64,000 nt of DNA, taken from NCBI RefSeq assembly GCF_035917235.1, contig NZ_CP108423.1:1178001-1242000 (forward strand). Reading direction: 5' to 3'. The DNA comes from Streptomyces sp. NBC_01294 (lineage in GTDB: Bacteria; Actinomycetota; Actinomycetes; Streptomycetales; Streptomycetaceae). Below are positions 8,341-15,730 of the stretch, piece after piece; positions within the stretch are counted from its first letter, which is position 1; every line of letters begins with the position of its first letter. Below the pieces are notes generated by a model. It did no database searches. It saw nothing but the letters and a program-made list of their open reading frames with translations, and was not told the DNA's origin. A program made the translations under genes and the position numbers.

Positions 8341-9123
8341 TCAGCCGTTGGTCGCCTTCTCGTATGCCGAGACGACTTCCTCCGTGGGCCCGTCCATCAG
8401 GAGTTCGCCCTTCTCCAGCCACAGCACCCGGTCACAGGTGTCGCGGATGGACTTGTTGTTGTGGCTCACCAGGAAGACCGTGCCGGCCTTCTGCCGCAGT
8501 TCGCGGATACGGTTCTCGGAACGCACCTGGAAGCTGCGGTCACCGGTGGCCAGCGCCTCGTCGATCATCAGGACATCGTGGTCCTTGGCGGCCGCGATGG
8601 AGAAGCGCAGGCGGGCCCCCATGCCGGAGGAGTAGGTGCGCATCGGCAGGGAGATGAAATCGCCCTTCTCGTTGATGCCCGAGAAGTCGACGATGCTCTG
8701 GTAGCGCTCTTTGATCTGCTCGCGGCTCATGCCCATCGCGAGACCGCCGAGAACGATGTTGCGCTCACCGGTGAGGTCGTTCATCAGCGCCGCGTTCACG
8801 CCCAGCAGCGAGGGCTGGCCGTCGGTGTAGACCTTGCCCTCCTCGCAGGGCAGCAGGCCCGCGATGGCACGCAGCAGCGTGGACTTGCCGGAGCCGTTGG
8901 AGCCGATGAGGCCGATCGCCTCGCCGCGGTAGGCGGTGAAGGAGACGCCGCGCACGGCGTGGACGCGGCGGACGCCCGGGGCGTCGCCCTTCTTCCGGCG
9001 GACTATCTTGCTGAGTGCGGCGGTGGCCGCACCCCTGCCGGCGCTGCCGGTGTTGACGCGGTAGACGATGTGGACGCCGTCCGCGATCACGGTGGGGACG
9101 CGCCCCTCGGTCTTGTCAGCCAC
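8341..9123 (-). CDS. TagH/RfbE-type ABC exporter ATPase
   Basis: A 260-residue ATP-binding subunit of a polysaccharide or teichoic-acid exporter. Walker A GSNGSGKST is at residues 74-82, signature SSGMGAR at 165-171, Walker B VLMIDE at 184-189 and the switch His in 'VSHNNKS' at 221. The 'TYSSGMGARLRFSIA' and 'LATGD' segments are typical of the TagH/KpsT group. The GTG start overlaps the permease gene by 8 bp, so the two form one transporter. It lacks the long C-terminal substrate-binding domain of some O-antigen exporters. Confidence 0.9.
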   Translation of the reverse strand: MADKTEGRVPTVIADGVHIVYRVNTGSAGRGAATAALSKIVRRKKGDAPGVRRVHAVRGVSFTAYRGEAIGLIGSNGSGKSTLLRAIAGLLPCEEGKVYTDGQPSLLGVNAALMNDLTGERNIVLGGLAMGMSREQIKERYQSIVDFSGINEKGDFISLPMRTYSSGMGARLRFSIAAAKDHDVLMIDEALATGDRSFQVRSENRIRELRQKAGTVFLVSHNNKSIRDTCDRVLWLEKGELLMDGPTEEVVSAYEKATNG

Positions 9124-10045
9124 GGCCGTAACGCTCCTCAGACTTCCAGAAGTACACGAAGCCGCCGAGGCCGATGACCACGGCCCAGCCCACGGCGAAG
9201 AGCCACACGTGCGGCGGCAGGTTGCTGCTGGCGTAGTCGTCGATCAGCGCGAACCGGATCAGGTCCATGTAGATCGCCACCGGGTTCCACAGCAGCAGGT
9301 CGCTGATCCACTGCGGCTGGTCCTTGAGGTAGATCCCGATCGGGAACATGACACCGGAGGCGTACATCCACGTACGCATCACGAACGGCATCAGCTGCGC
9401 CAGGTCGGGGGTCTTGGAGCCTAGCCGCGCGAAGATCATGGCGAGGCCGGTGTTGAAGACGAACTGCAGCGCCAGCGTCGGGAGCACCAGCAGCCAGGAC
9501 AGCCGCGGGTAGTTGCCGAAGCTGACGGCGATCACGAAGACGACGATCATCGAGTACATCAGCTGCTGGAGCTGCTGGAGTGAGAAGGACACCGGCAGGG
9601 CGGCGCGCGGGAAGTGCAGCGCGCGCACCAGCCCGAGGTTGCCCGAGATCGCCCGGACGCCCGCCATCAGCGAGCTCTGGGTGAAGGTGAAGACGAAGAT
9701 GCCCATCACCAGGAACGGGACGTAGACGTCCTTGGGCATCTCGCGGCCCGCGCCGAGGATCACGCCGAAGATCAGCCAGTAGACGACCGCGTTCAGCAGT
9801 GGGGTCGCCACCTGCCAGACCTGGCCGAGCTTCGCCTGGCTGTACTGCGCGACCAGCTTGGCCCGGGAAAAGGCCATGATGAAGTGGCGCCGGCCCCAGA
9901 GCTGCCGCACGTAATCGCCCAGACCGGGCCGGGCACCGCTGACCGAGAGGCCGTATTTCCTGGCGAGCTCCGCGGCGCTGAGCCCCGCGTCTGCGGACGG
10001 CGGCTTGCTCGTGGCGAGAGCGCCGTCGTGGGTTGTGTCACTCAC
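9116..10045 (-). CDS. TagG-type ABC-2 exporter permease
   Basis: A 309-residue integral membrane protein of the ABC-2 family with a cytoplasmic N-terminal arm (about 70 residues) and six hydrophobic segments, for example 'LLNAVVYWLIFGVIL' and 'LFAVGWAVVIGLGGFVYF'. The 'YSQAKLGQVWQVATPLL' and 'WNPVAIYMDLIRFAL' segments are characteristic of polysaccharide and teichoic-acid export permeases. Paired with the ATPase downstream, it should flip a lipid-linked polymer to the outer face. GTG start; the glycosyltransferase stop is 94 bp upstream. Confidence 0.9.
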   Translation of the reverse strand: MSDTTHDGALATSKPPSADAGLSAAELARKYGLSVSGARPGLGDYVRQLWGRRHFIMAFSRAKLVAQYSQAKLGQVWQVATPLLNAVVYWLIFGVILGAGREMPKDVYVPFLVMGIFVFTFTQSSLMAGVRAISGNLGLVRALHFPRAALPVSFSLQQLQQLMYSMIVVFVIAVSFGNYPRLSWLLVLPTLALQFVFNTGLAMIFARLGSKTPDLAQLMPFVMRTWMYASGVMFPIGIYLKDQPQWISDLLLWNPVAIYMDLIRFALIDDYASSNLPPHVWLFAVGWAVVIGLGGFVYFWKSEERYGRG

Positions 10046-10139
10046 AAGATGAAACTTTCGTCTTCAAGATGCGGCCAGGTGGGCATCAGGCTGGTGGCGC
10101 GAGGCCCGTGATCGCGCCATGTTCCCAGACGCGGGGTCG

Positions 10140-11024
10140 TCAGATGACAGGTGGTCGGCCCAGCCGGGTCAAACGCCAGACCGTACGCCATCTCATCGGG
10201 CGGCGAGGTCCGCAGGGAGTGTTCCAACCCTCCCGGAAACCGCCGAACCAGGCCTTGAGCGCGGGTCCCGACGGCTTGCGCACGAGCGTCAGCAGGAGCC
10301 AGACGCCCAGGTAGACCGGGACCAGCGGAGCGGGCAGGTTGCGGCGGGCGAGCCACACCCGGTTACGAGCCACCATACGGTGATAGACCCCGTGCCGGGA
10401 GGGGGCAGTCGTCGGGTGCAGCAGCACCATGTCCGCGCGGTAGTCGATCAGCCACCCGGCGTCGAGCGCCCGCCAGGCCAGATCGGTCTCCTCGTGAGCG
10501 TAGAAGAACTCCCCCGGCAGCGCTCCGACCTGCTCGAACACCGTCGTGCGGACCGCGTTGGCGCCGCCCAGGAAGGTGGTCACGCGGGAGGAGCGCATCG
10601 GGTCGGAGGCGCGCAGCCGCGGCACGTGCCGGCGTTGCGTCACACCGGTCTCCGGATCGGCGATCCGGAAGCTGATGATCCCGAGCGCGGGGTCCTCGGC
10701 GAACGCCTGCCGGCACAGCTCGGCGGTGTCGGTGCGCTCCAGCAGGCCGTCGTCGTCCAGGAAGAGCAGCGCGTCCACGTCACGGCCGCCGGGGCCGAAG
10801 GCCTCGATGCCGACGTTGCGCCCGCCCGGGATGCCCAGGTTCTCCGGCAGGTCGATGCTGCGGACGCCCTCGGGCAGCCCGGTGACCTGCACGCCCTGGC
10901 CCACGACGACGACCTCGACGGGGTCGCCCTCCTGGCGGGCCACCGAGTCGAGGAGCGCCTTGAGCTCGTCGGGCCGGTTGCCCATCGTGATGATCACGGC
11001 GCCCAGCCGCATCGGGGCGGTCAC
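10140..11024 (-). CDS. Family 2 glycosyltransferase
   Basis: A 294-residue GT-A fold enzyme. The nucleotide-binding DDD (in 'LLFLDDDGLLE', near residue 90) and the catalytic 'EETDLAWRA' segment (near 188) are present, and there is a C-terminal hydrophobic stretch 'PVYLGVWLLLTLV' that may anchor it to the membrane. Sugar donor and acceptor are unknown. The GTG start overlaps the stop of the CDP-alcohol transferase by 4 bp (GTGA); an ATG four codons in is the alternative. Context points to decoration or assembly of the polymer exported by the TagGH pair. Confidence 0.87.
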   Translation of the reverse strand: MTAPMRLGAVIITMGNRPDELKALLDSVARQEGDPVEVVVVGQGVQVTGLPEGVRSIDLPENLGIPGGRNVGIEAFGPGGRDVDALLFLDDDGLLERTDTAELCRQAFAEDPALGIISFRIADPETGVTQRRHVPRLRASDPMRSSRVTTFLGGANAVRTTVFEQVGALPGEFFYAHEETDLAWRALDAGWLIDYRADMVLLHPTTAPSRHGVYHRMVARNRVWLARRNLPAPLVPVYLGVWLLLTLVRKPSGPALKAWFGGFREGWNTPCGPRRPMRWRTVWRLTRLGRPPVI

Positions 11025-11800
11025 TTGAGCCTGCTGGAGGCCAGGACCGACACGAGGTGCAGCACCGTCTGGAGCACGGCGATGGCGGCCAGTACGGCGA
11101 CCCCGACCCGGGACCAGTACAGGTCGCCGCGCATCTGGTCCAGGACGGCCAGCACCAGGATGAGCAGCGAGGCCTCGATGCCGAGGATCAGGCGGTGGAA
11201 CTTGAGGGCGGCGGCGGCCCGGCGGGCGAGCGCCATGCCCTTCGCGCGCGGCTCGGCCGCGGCGTCCTTGACCACCGGCTTCCCGGCCTGGTGGCGGGCG
11301 ACGCCGACCAGGTCGGTCTCGGCCTTGATCAGGATCGCGCCGAGCGCCGCGAGGGTGCCCAGGAAGGCCCACAGCCAGTCGACGCGCCCGGTGCCCCACA
11401 GGTCCGCGGCGCGCAGGCCGAAGCCGACCAGCACGGCCGCGTCGCACAGGTAGGCGCCGACCCGGTCCAGGTAGACCCCGGAGAGCGAGTACTGCTTCTT
11501 CCAGCGGGCGACCTCGCCGTCGACGCAGTCGAGCAGCAGGTACAGCTGGACGGCCACCACGCCGAGGACGGCGCCCCAGATGCCGGGCACCAGCAGGGCC
11601 GGGAGGGCCAGCACGCCGGCGAGGGTCATCACGTAGGTCAGCTGGTTCGGCGTGACCTTGGTGGTGACCAGGAGGCGGGTGATGCGCAGGGAGATCTCGC
11701 GCATGTAGAGGCGCCCGCCCCAGTGCTCGCCGCTGACCCGGTCCTTGACGCCCGCCGGGTGAACGACGGGCCGGAGTTCAGCTACGGATGGTCTTGGCAT
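11021..11800 (-). CDS. CDP-alcohol phosphatidyltransferase family membrane protein
   Basis: A 259-residue multi-helix membrane protein. The family motif D-x2-DG-x2-AR-x8-G-x3-D-x3-D is visible as DCVDGEVAR...GVYLD, but the fourth Asp position is Ala (GVYLDRVGA). That Asp is the proposed general base in the characterised enzymes, so activity may be altered or absent. Expected role: transfer of a phospho-alcohol from a CDP-alcohol to a lipid or polyol acceptor. The ATG overlaps the end of the dehydrogenase gene by 23 bp. It is one of two such transferases in the operon. Confidence 0.85.
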   Translation of the reverse strand: MPRPSVAELRPVVHPAGVKDRVSGEHWGGRLYMREISLRITRLLVTTKVTPNQLTYVMTLAGVLALPALLVPGIWGAVLGVVAVQLYLLLDCVDGEVARWKKQYSLSGVYLDRVGAYLCDAAVLVGFGLRAADLWGTGRVDWLWAFLGTLAALGAILIKAETDLVGVARHQAGKPVVKDAAAEPRAKGMALARRAAAALKFHRLILGIEASLLILVLAVLDQMRGDLYWSRVGVAVLAAIAVLQTVLHLVSVLASSRLK

Positions 11801-12839
11801 AGTCGGCGTAAGCGTCCCTGATCTCGGCTGCGGACAGGTTGAGGTGCTCCAGGATCGTGAAACGTCCCGGTCGGGTCTGGGGGGCGTACTCGACGGCCGC
11901 GACGAACTCGTCGATGCTGAAGCCGATCTCCTCCGGCGCCACCGGCAGGCCGTGCCGGCGCAGCACCTCCACGAAGAGCCCGGACTTCTCCTCGGCCCCC
12001 CGCAGGTGCATCGCGAAGGCGGCGCCGAGGCCGACCTGCTCGCCGTGGAGCGCGGAGCGCCCCGGGTAGAGCAGGTCGAAGGCGTGGCTGATCTCGTGGC
12101 AGGCCCCCGACGCGGGGCGGGTGTCCCCGCTGATCGACATGGCGATGCCGGTGAGGACGAGCGACTCGGCGAGCACGGTGAGGAACTCGTCGTCGCCGCA
12201 GCCGCCGGGGTGACGCAGCACGGACTCGCCGGCGGTACGGGCCATGGCGGCGGCCAGGCCGTCGACGGGCTCGCCGGTGATCTCGTGCGAGAGCTCCCAG
12301 TCGGCGATGGCCGAGATGTTGGAGATCGCGTCGCCGATGCCGGCGCGGATGAACCGCACCGGGGCGTGCTTGATCACGTCGAGGTCGATCACCATGGCGA
12401 TCGGGGTGGGCACGCCGTAGGAACCGCGGCCGTTGTCGTTGTCCAGGATGGACACCGGCGAGCAGATGCCGTCGTGGGAGAGGTTGGTGGCGACGGCCAC
12501 CATGGGCAGCCCGACCCGCGCCGCGGCGTACTTGGCCACGTCGATGATCTTGCCGCCGCCCAGGCCCACGACGGCGTCGTAGCGGCGGCCCTTTATGTCG
12601 TCGGCCAGCTTGACCGCGGAGTCGATGGTCCCGTCGACGACGGCGTACCAGTCGGCGTGCGGCAGAACGGGCTCCAGCTTGGCGCGCAGCGCCACGCCGG
12701 AGCCTCCGCTGATCGCTATGGCCAGCTTGCCTGAGGCGGAGATCCGCTGGTCGGCCAGGAGGCCGGCCAGATCGTCCATCGCCCCGCGACTGATGTCGAC
12801 GACGACGGGCGAGGGGATGAGCCTCGTCAGTACTGGCAT
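11778..12839 (-). CDS. sn-Glycerol-1-phosphate dehydrogenase-like (AraM/EgsA family)
   Basis: A 353-residue iron/zinc-type alcohol dehydrogenase fold protein. The NAD(P)-binding 'GLGGGKIIDVAK', the 'SHDGICSPVS' loop typical of G1P dehydrogenases, and the metal-binding His residues in 'CHEISHAFD' and 'SALHGEQVG' are all present. The family reduces dihydroxyacetone phosphate to sn-glycerol-1-phosphate, known in archaeal lipids and Bacillus AraM. ATG chosen over an upstream in-frame start because it overlaps the nucleotidyltransferase stop by 13 bp. Substrate is inferred; a related ketose phosphate is possible. Confidence 0.87.
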   Translation of the reverse strand: MPVLTRLIPSPVVVDISRGAMDDLAGLLADQRISASGKLAIAISGGSGVALRAKLEPVLPHADWYAVVDGTIDSAVKLADDIKGRRYDAVVGLGGGKIIDVAKYAAARVGLPMVAVATNLSHDGICSPVSILDNDNGRGSYGVPTPIAMVIDLDVIKHAPVRFIRAGIGDAISNISAIADWELSHEITGEPVDGLAAAMARTAGESVLRHPGGCGDDEFLTVLAESLVLTGIAMSISGDTRPASGACHEISHAFDLLYPGRSALHGEQVGLGAAFAMHLRGAEEKSGLFVEVLRRHGLPVAPEEIGFSIDEFVAAVEYAPQTRPGRFTILEHLNLSAAEIRDAYADYAKTIRS

Positions 12840-13579
12840 GCGATCGTCCGGCCCTTGGCGAGGTCGTCGTGGTTGTCGATCTCGACCCACTTGACGTCGC
12901 CGATGGGGGCCACGTCGATGGTGAAGCCGTCGTTGACGAGCTGCTGGTAGCCGTCCTCGTAGTAGAGGTCGGGGTCGCGCTCGAAGGTGGTCTTCAGCGC
13001 GTCGGCCAGCTGCTCGGCGGCCTCGGCCTCGATGAGGGTGACACCGATGTACTCGCCCGTGGCGGTGGCCGGGTCCATCAGCTTGGTGATCTTCTGCACG
13101 CCCTTGCCGTCGGCCGTGATGACCTTCATCTCCTCGTCGGCCAGGTGCTTGACCGCGTCGAGGGCGAGGATGATCTTCTGGCCGTTGCCGCGGGCCGCGA
13201 GCAGGGTCTTCTCGACGGAGACCGGGTGGACGGTGTCGCCGTTGGCGAGGATCACACCCTGCTTGAGGACCTCACGCGCGCACCACAGGGAGTAGGCGTT
13301 GTTCCACTCCTCGGCCTTGTCGTTGTCGATCAGCGTGATCTTGACGCCGTACTTGGCCTCCAGGGCCTCCAGGCGCGCGTACACGGCTTCCTTGCGGTAG
13401 CCGACGACGATGGCGACCTCGGTGAGGCCGACCTCGGCGAAGTTGCCGAGGGTCAGGTCGAGAACCGTGATGCTCTCCTCGTCGCCCTCGGGGCCGACGG
13501 GCACGAGGGCCTTGGGCAGGGTGTCGGTGTAGGGACGCAGACGGCGTCCGGCACCGGCAGCGAGTACAAGGCCGATCAT
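12827..13579 (-). CDS. Sugar/polyol-phosphate nucleotidyltransferase
   Basis: A 250-residue GT-A fold nucleotidyltransferase with the N-terminal 'LAAGAGRRLRPYT' nucleotide-binding loop, 'LPKALVPV', and 'ANGDTV' metal-binding Asp. It resembles cytidylyltransferases that activate inositol-1-phosphate or phosphocholine more than hexose-1-phosphate enzymes. Next to a G1P dehydrogenase and two CDP-alcohol transferases, formation of a CDP-polyol is the simplest reading. Its ATG overlaps the upstream gene stop as ATGA. Confidence 0.87.
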   Translation of the reverse strand: MIGLVLAAGAGRRLRPYTDTLPKALVPVGPEGDEESITVLDLTLGNFAEVGLTEVAIVVGYRKEAVYARLEALEAKYGVKITLIDNDKAEEWNNAYSLWCAREVLKQGVILANGDTVHPVSVEKTLLAARGNGQKIILALDAVKHLADEEMKVITADGKGVQKITKLMDPATATGEYIGVTLIEAEAAEQLADALKTTFERDPDLYYEDGYQQLVNDGFTIDVAPIGDVKWVEIDNHDDLAKGRTIACQY

Positions 13580-15360
13580 GCTGGTTCTCCTTCGTCATGT
13601 ACGGCGGGTGCTCCGGAGGAGACCCAGAACCGGATGCTCTCCACGAGCACCACGAGTGCCACGAACACGGCTGTGACCGTGAGCGCGACGGGGAAGTCCG
13701 CTGCGCGCGATACCAGGACGGCCGCCAGGACCGTGATCAGCAGGACCCGGCCTTCGTGGCCGCCGATCGTCCGCACCAGCCAGTGCGGGGGCGCGCCGGT
13801 GCCGCCGCGGATGCGGTACACCGTGTCGTAGTGATGGTAGGCGACCGCCGCGATCAGGCCGAATGCCGCCGGAAGCGCCCCGGGGACGTCCGCCTTGGCG
13901 GCGAGGACGAGGACCGTGACGTACTCGGCGGCCCGGAACAGCGGCGGGATCAGCCAGTCCAGGGCGCCCTTGAGCGGTGCGGCGACGGCCAGCCCGGCGG
14001 CCATGGCATAGACCACCGCGACGGCGATCAGCCGCGGGTCCCCGAAGGGCAGGTACAGGGCCGCCCCGACCATCAGCAGCGTGCCCAGAGCCGCCACGTA
14101 CACGGAGCCGAAGGATCCGGCGCGGCCGCGCAGCAGCCGGGCCTGGAGCTCGGCGAGCGGACCGGAGTCGGCGAGGTCGGCCAGGGCCTGGGCCGCACGG
14201 TCGGTGCGGGTCGCCTTGCGCGTCAGCGAGCGCAGCACCCGGCCGGCGGTGGTGTAGAGGGCGCCGAAGGCACAGCCGATCAGGAGGGCGTAGAAGACGA
14301 TGCGGGGGGTGGTGAAGGCGGTCAGCACCGCGATCATCGCCCAGCGCTCACCGATGGGCAGGATGATCATCCGCCGGACCCAGACCGTCCAGCCGACGCT
14401 GTCGAGCCGGTCGGAGAGGGCGGCCGTGGGGCTCGTGTTCGCGGTCGCGTCGTGGTTGGCCTCATTGAAGGAGAAGTCGACCACGTGCCGGCAGGTCATG
14501 AGGATCATGGAGCCGAGGGCGAGGCCCCAGACGTCGTCACCGTTGCTCGCGGCGCCGAGGGCGAGGCCCGCGTAGAAGGAGTACTCCTTCGCGCGGTCGA
14601 AGGTGGCGTCGAGCCAGGCGCCCATCGTCGAGTACTGGAGCGAGTAGCGGGCGAGCTGCCCGTCCGTGCAGTCCAGGACGAAGGAGACGAGGAGCAGCAC
14701 ACCGGCCGCGACGTAGCCCCAGCGTTCGCCCGTGGCCGCGCAGCCCGCCGCGATCAGCGCGGTGATCAGCGAGGCGGTGGTGACCTGGTTCGGGGTCAGG
14801 CCGCGGCGCGCGCACCAGCGGGCGATGTAGCGCGAGTAGGGGCTGATGAAGAAGGTGGTGAAGAAGCCGTCGCGGGACTTCACGGCGGTCCGCAGGCGCA
14901 CGGCCTCGTCGTCGACGGCCGCGACGGCGGCGGTCGCCGCGTCCCGTTCCGCCGGGCCCGCGGGGACGGTGGCGACGAGCGTGCCCAGTTCGGGGCGCTG
15001 GACGGAGGTCCCGGCGGCCTCGACCGCGTCGGCGAGCCGGTCGGCGTACGGGCCGGGGCCCTCGGGTGCGAGGGCCGCGGCCTTGTCGAGGACGTCGCGG
15101 GCGCCCGGCTGGACGGCGAAGGCGCCGGTGACGGCGCAGGCGTCGAAGCGCGGGTCGGTCAGCGCGAGGCGCAGGGCGTGCACGTGCCCGACGAAGGCGC
15201 TGTCCACGACGGCCACCCGCTGGTCGGCGGGTACGCCGGCCAGTACGGAGGCGGTGTCCTGGGGACCGGTGGCCGGGCGGACGTCGAAGCCGAGGCCGCG
15301 CAGCTCGTCCGCGAGCGGCGATCCGGGGACCGGCAGGCCGGTGAGGATGACGGTCGGCAG
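13576..15360 (-). CDS. CDP-alcohol phosphatidyltransferase with extra N- and C-terminal domains (DUF5941-type)
   Basis: About 594 residues if read from a CTG at 15360, which has AAGGAG nine bases upstream; the first ordinary start in frame is GTG at 15216 (546 residues). The 48 residues between read as good protein ('TVILTGLPVPGSPLADELRGLGFDVRPATG') and look like the start of a nucleotide-binding fold. The complete CDP-alcohol motif is present: DCTDGQLAR, then G-x3-D-x3-D (GAWLDATFD). Many membrane helices follow. First gene of the envelope operon. The family name is recollected. Substrate unknown. Confidence 0.83.
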   Translation of the reverse strand: MPTVILTGLPVPGSPLADELRGLGFDVRPATGPQDTASVLAGVPADQRVAVVDSAFVGHVHALRLALTDPRFDACAVTGAFAVQPGARDVLDKAAALAPEGPGPYADRLADAVEAAGTSVQRPELGTLVATVPAGPAERDAATAAVAAVDDEAVRLRTAVKSRDGFFTTFFISPYSRYIARWCARRGLTPNQVTTASLITALIAAGCAATGERWGYVAAGVLLLVSFVLDCTDGQLARYSLQYSTMGAWLDATFDRAKEYSFYAGLALGAASNGDDVWGLALGSMILMTCRHVVDFSFNEANHDATANTSPTAALSDRLDSVGWTVWVRRMIILPIGERWAMIAVLTAFTTPRIVFYALLIGCAFGALYTTAGRVLRSLTRKATRTDRAAQALADLADSGPLAELQARLLRGRAGSFGSVYVAALGTLLMVGAALYLPFGDPRLIAVAVVYAMAAGLAVAAPLKGALDWLIPPLFRAAEYVTVLVLAAKADVPGALPAAFGLIAAVAYHHYDTVYRIRGGTGAPPHWLVRTIGGHEGRVLLITVLAAVLVSRAADFPVALTVTAVFVALVVLVESIRFWVSSGAPAVHDEGEPA

Positions 15361-15600
15361 ACGAACTCACTCCTTGTAACGGATTCCGAACGCGCGCCTC
15401 ATAGGGCGGCGGCACGTCGGCAGAGGCTATCGGATGAATGGAAGCAAGGGTTCACCACCCGTTTACGCCCCGATAAGCCGAATATTCCGGCCCCGGGCGG
15501 GGTCCTGATCATCATTGACGATCACGGCGCGGTACCACAAACGGCCCGGATGTTACGGTGGACACGCCCCTGCAGGTGTCGAGCGGAAAGAGGTGGGTTG

Positions 15601-15681
15601 GTGACCGTCGTAGTGGTCGCGGCCATGCGCAGCGAACTCCGGTGCATCCCCCATTTCTTCCGGGCATCCGGCCGGGCCTGA
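15601..15681 (+). CDS. Possible 26-residue leader peptide
   Basis: A GTG with an AAAGAGGTGG site upstream opens a 26-codon frame (VTVVVVAAMRSELRCIPHFF...), ending 49 bp before the methyltransferase fusion gene. It is too short to judge by coding bias; the Shine-Dalgarno match and position suggest a translated leader that could control the downstream gene. The rest of the 370-bp gap 15361-15730 holds the divergent promoter region of the envelope operon; no clear promoter was identified. Confidence 0.35.
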   Translation: MTVVVVAAMRSELRCIPHFFRASGRA

Positions 15682-15730
15682 GCCACACCGCTGGGCCTCG
15701 TCGGCCGGAGCCCCCGTTCAAGGGTTCACG

